NCBI GenBank assembly: GCA_041397825.1
Contig: JAWKVX010000005.1
Location: 434,001 to 498,000 of the forward strand
From: JANNSX01 sp041397825
Lineage (GTDB): Bacteria; Pseudomonadota; Alphaproteobacteria; Rhizobiales; Hyphomicrobiaceae
Direction: 5' to 3'
Length of the DNA: 64,000 nt
This document shows, in pieces, positions 63,177 through 64,000 of this stretch; position 1 is the first letter of the stretch; every line of letters starts with the position of its first letter. The position numbers and the translations under genes are program-made. The notes beneath the pieces were generated by a model that worked only from the letters and a program-made list of their open reading frames with translations, was not told where the DNA came from and searched no databases.

Positions 63177-64000
63177 CCAACAAGCAAGATATTGATCACG
63201 TCACCGGTATCGCAACCACCGGGCACGTCTGGGACGGTATTCAGGAGCTGAACAAGCCGTTGCCCCGTTGGTGGATCTGGGTCTTCTGGATCTGCGTCAT
63301 CTGGTCGATCGGCTACTGGGTGGCCTATCCGGCGTGGCCCACGATGTCGGGCTACACCCAAGGCATGCTTGGCTACAGCCAGCGGCAGCGGCACCGGTCA
63401 TGGACGAGGTCGCGGCCGGCAAGGCGGCCCAGGCCGAGTTCGTCGAGAAGATCAAGGTCGCGGCGCTCGGCGACATCCAGAAGGATCCCGAGCTCCTGAG
63501 CTTTGCAGTTGCAGGCGGACGGGCCGCGTTTGGCGACAATTGCGCGGGCTGCCATGGCCGTGGTGCTCAGGGTGCTGCCGGCTATCCCAACCTCAACGAC
63601 GACGACTGGCTATGGGGCGGCACGATCGATGATATCCAGAAGACGATCGAGGTCGGCATCCGCAGCACGAACCCCGAGACGCGTGATAATCAAATGCCGA
63701 AATTCGGCATCGATCAGATCCTCGAGCCGGCGCAGATCGATGATGTGGCAGAGTATGTGCTGTCGCTCTCAGGCACGTCGGGGATGCGGCTGCGGTCGAG
63801 CGCGGGAAAGCCATTTTTGCTGAGCAATGCGTCGCCTGTCACGGTGAGGATGCCAAGGGCAACAAAGATCTAGGCTCTCCGATCTGACGGACGGCATCTG
63901 GCTCTACGGTGGCTCGAAGAACGATGTTCTCACCTCCATCAGGACCGGCCGGGGCGGCGTGATGCCGACGTGGGCAGGCCGGCTCGATCCGACGACGATC
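63173..64000 (+). pseudogene. ccoP: cbb3-type cytochrome c oxidase subunit III (diheme), three frameshifts, 3' end outside window
   Basis: Membrane-anchored diheme cytochrome c that passes electrons to CcoN. It starts MTNKQDIDHVTGIATTGHVW DG with the helix WWIWVFWICVIWSIGYWVAY, then shifts near 63388 to VMDEVAAGKAAQAEFVEKIK and the first heme motif CAGCH (63541-63555), MPKFGIDQI and DDVAEYVLSLSGTS. It shifts again near 63781 to DAAAVERGKAIFAEQ with the second heme motif CVACH (63828-63842), and once more near 63878 to DLTDGIWLYGGSKNDVLTSI up to the window edge. Each shift looks like one lost base. Both CxxCH sites are intact in their frames. Confidence 0.83.

Overview
The window is a 64 kb piece of a high-GC (roughly two-thirds G+C by eye) alphaproteobacterial chromosome, most likely Hyphomicrobiales (Rhizobiales). 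Supporting marks are an LsrB/VtlR-type LysR gene between trxB and an AbcR-like sRNA, a rhizobial-type GlpR/GlpD/GlpVSTPQ glycerol ABC system, a small bacterial SRP RNA upstream of dnaX and ybaB, a FixK/FNR box before ccoNOQP, and many ABC uptake systems paired with catabolic enzymes.

Layout. 1-8.6 kb: a polyamine-type binding protein (cut by the window edge), a dimethylglycine/sarcosine dehydrogenase-like flavoprotein, a decayed MntA/HepT toxin-antitoxin pair, then hydratase, RidA, Rieske oxygenase, DUF1028 protein and LysR regulator. The oxygenase has a Glu as bridging residue, which suggests breakdown of an N-methylated (quaternary ammonium) compound. 8.6-11.4 kb: a gene-poor, lower-GC stretch with one or two small unknown ORFs, probably an eroded island. 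11.5-20.3 kb: kynureninase and kynurenine formamidase, then a complete branched-chain-type ABC importer (binding protein, two ATPases, two permeases) with a dihydrodipicolinate-reductase-like gene inserted and a DMT exporter at the end. 20.5-27.6 kb: a Tat-exported polyamine binding protein, GYD protein, copper amine oxidase, serine hydrolase, agmatinase-family enzyme and MFS exporter, a polyamine/amine theme. 27.8-39.8 kb: a ParB-fold serine-kinase-like gene, then mostly housekeeping genes: gor, rpiA, dipeptidase, succinate-semialdehyde dehydrogenase, gph, patatin, rlmJ, ybaB, dnaX and the SRP RNA. 40-43.7 kb: DMT transporter, then the tightly coupled trio nudC / Asp-Glu racemase-like / ornithine cyclodeaminase-like. 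43.7-47.6 kb: a large palindrome, a frameshifted HxlB-like sugar-phosphate isomerase, M42 peptidase, FGGY kinase and tRNA-Gln(CUG). 47.7-58.1 kb: the glycerol regulon (DUF2160 protein, GlpQ, GlpP, GlpT, GlpS, GlpV; divergent GlpR and GlpD; SDR; FG-GAP exported protein). 58.1-60.3 kb: sRNA, lsrB and trxB. 60.5-64 kb: ccoNOQP with six single-base frameshifts, running off the end.

How genes work together. The glycerol unit is the clearest: binding protein and ABC import, GlpD oxidation, and a DeoR-family repressor that appears to bind near-identical CGAA-repeat arrays I can see before both glpV/glpR and glpD. The two ATPases look like an asymmetric pair with one canonical and one degenerate ATP site. 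Redox regulation is represented by lsrB, trxB, the AbcR-like sRNA and gor.

Caveat. At least eight single-base frameshifts (GFA gene, hxlB, ccoN, ccoO twice, ccoP three times) interrupt otherwise well-conserved frames; seven of the eight are apparent one-base losses. They are as compatible with sequencing or assembly error as with real decay. All identifications are from reading the sequence; no database search was run.
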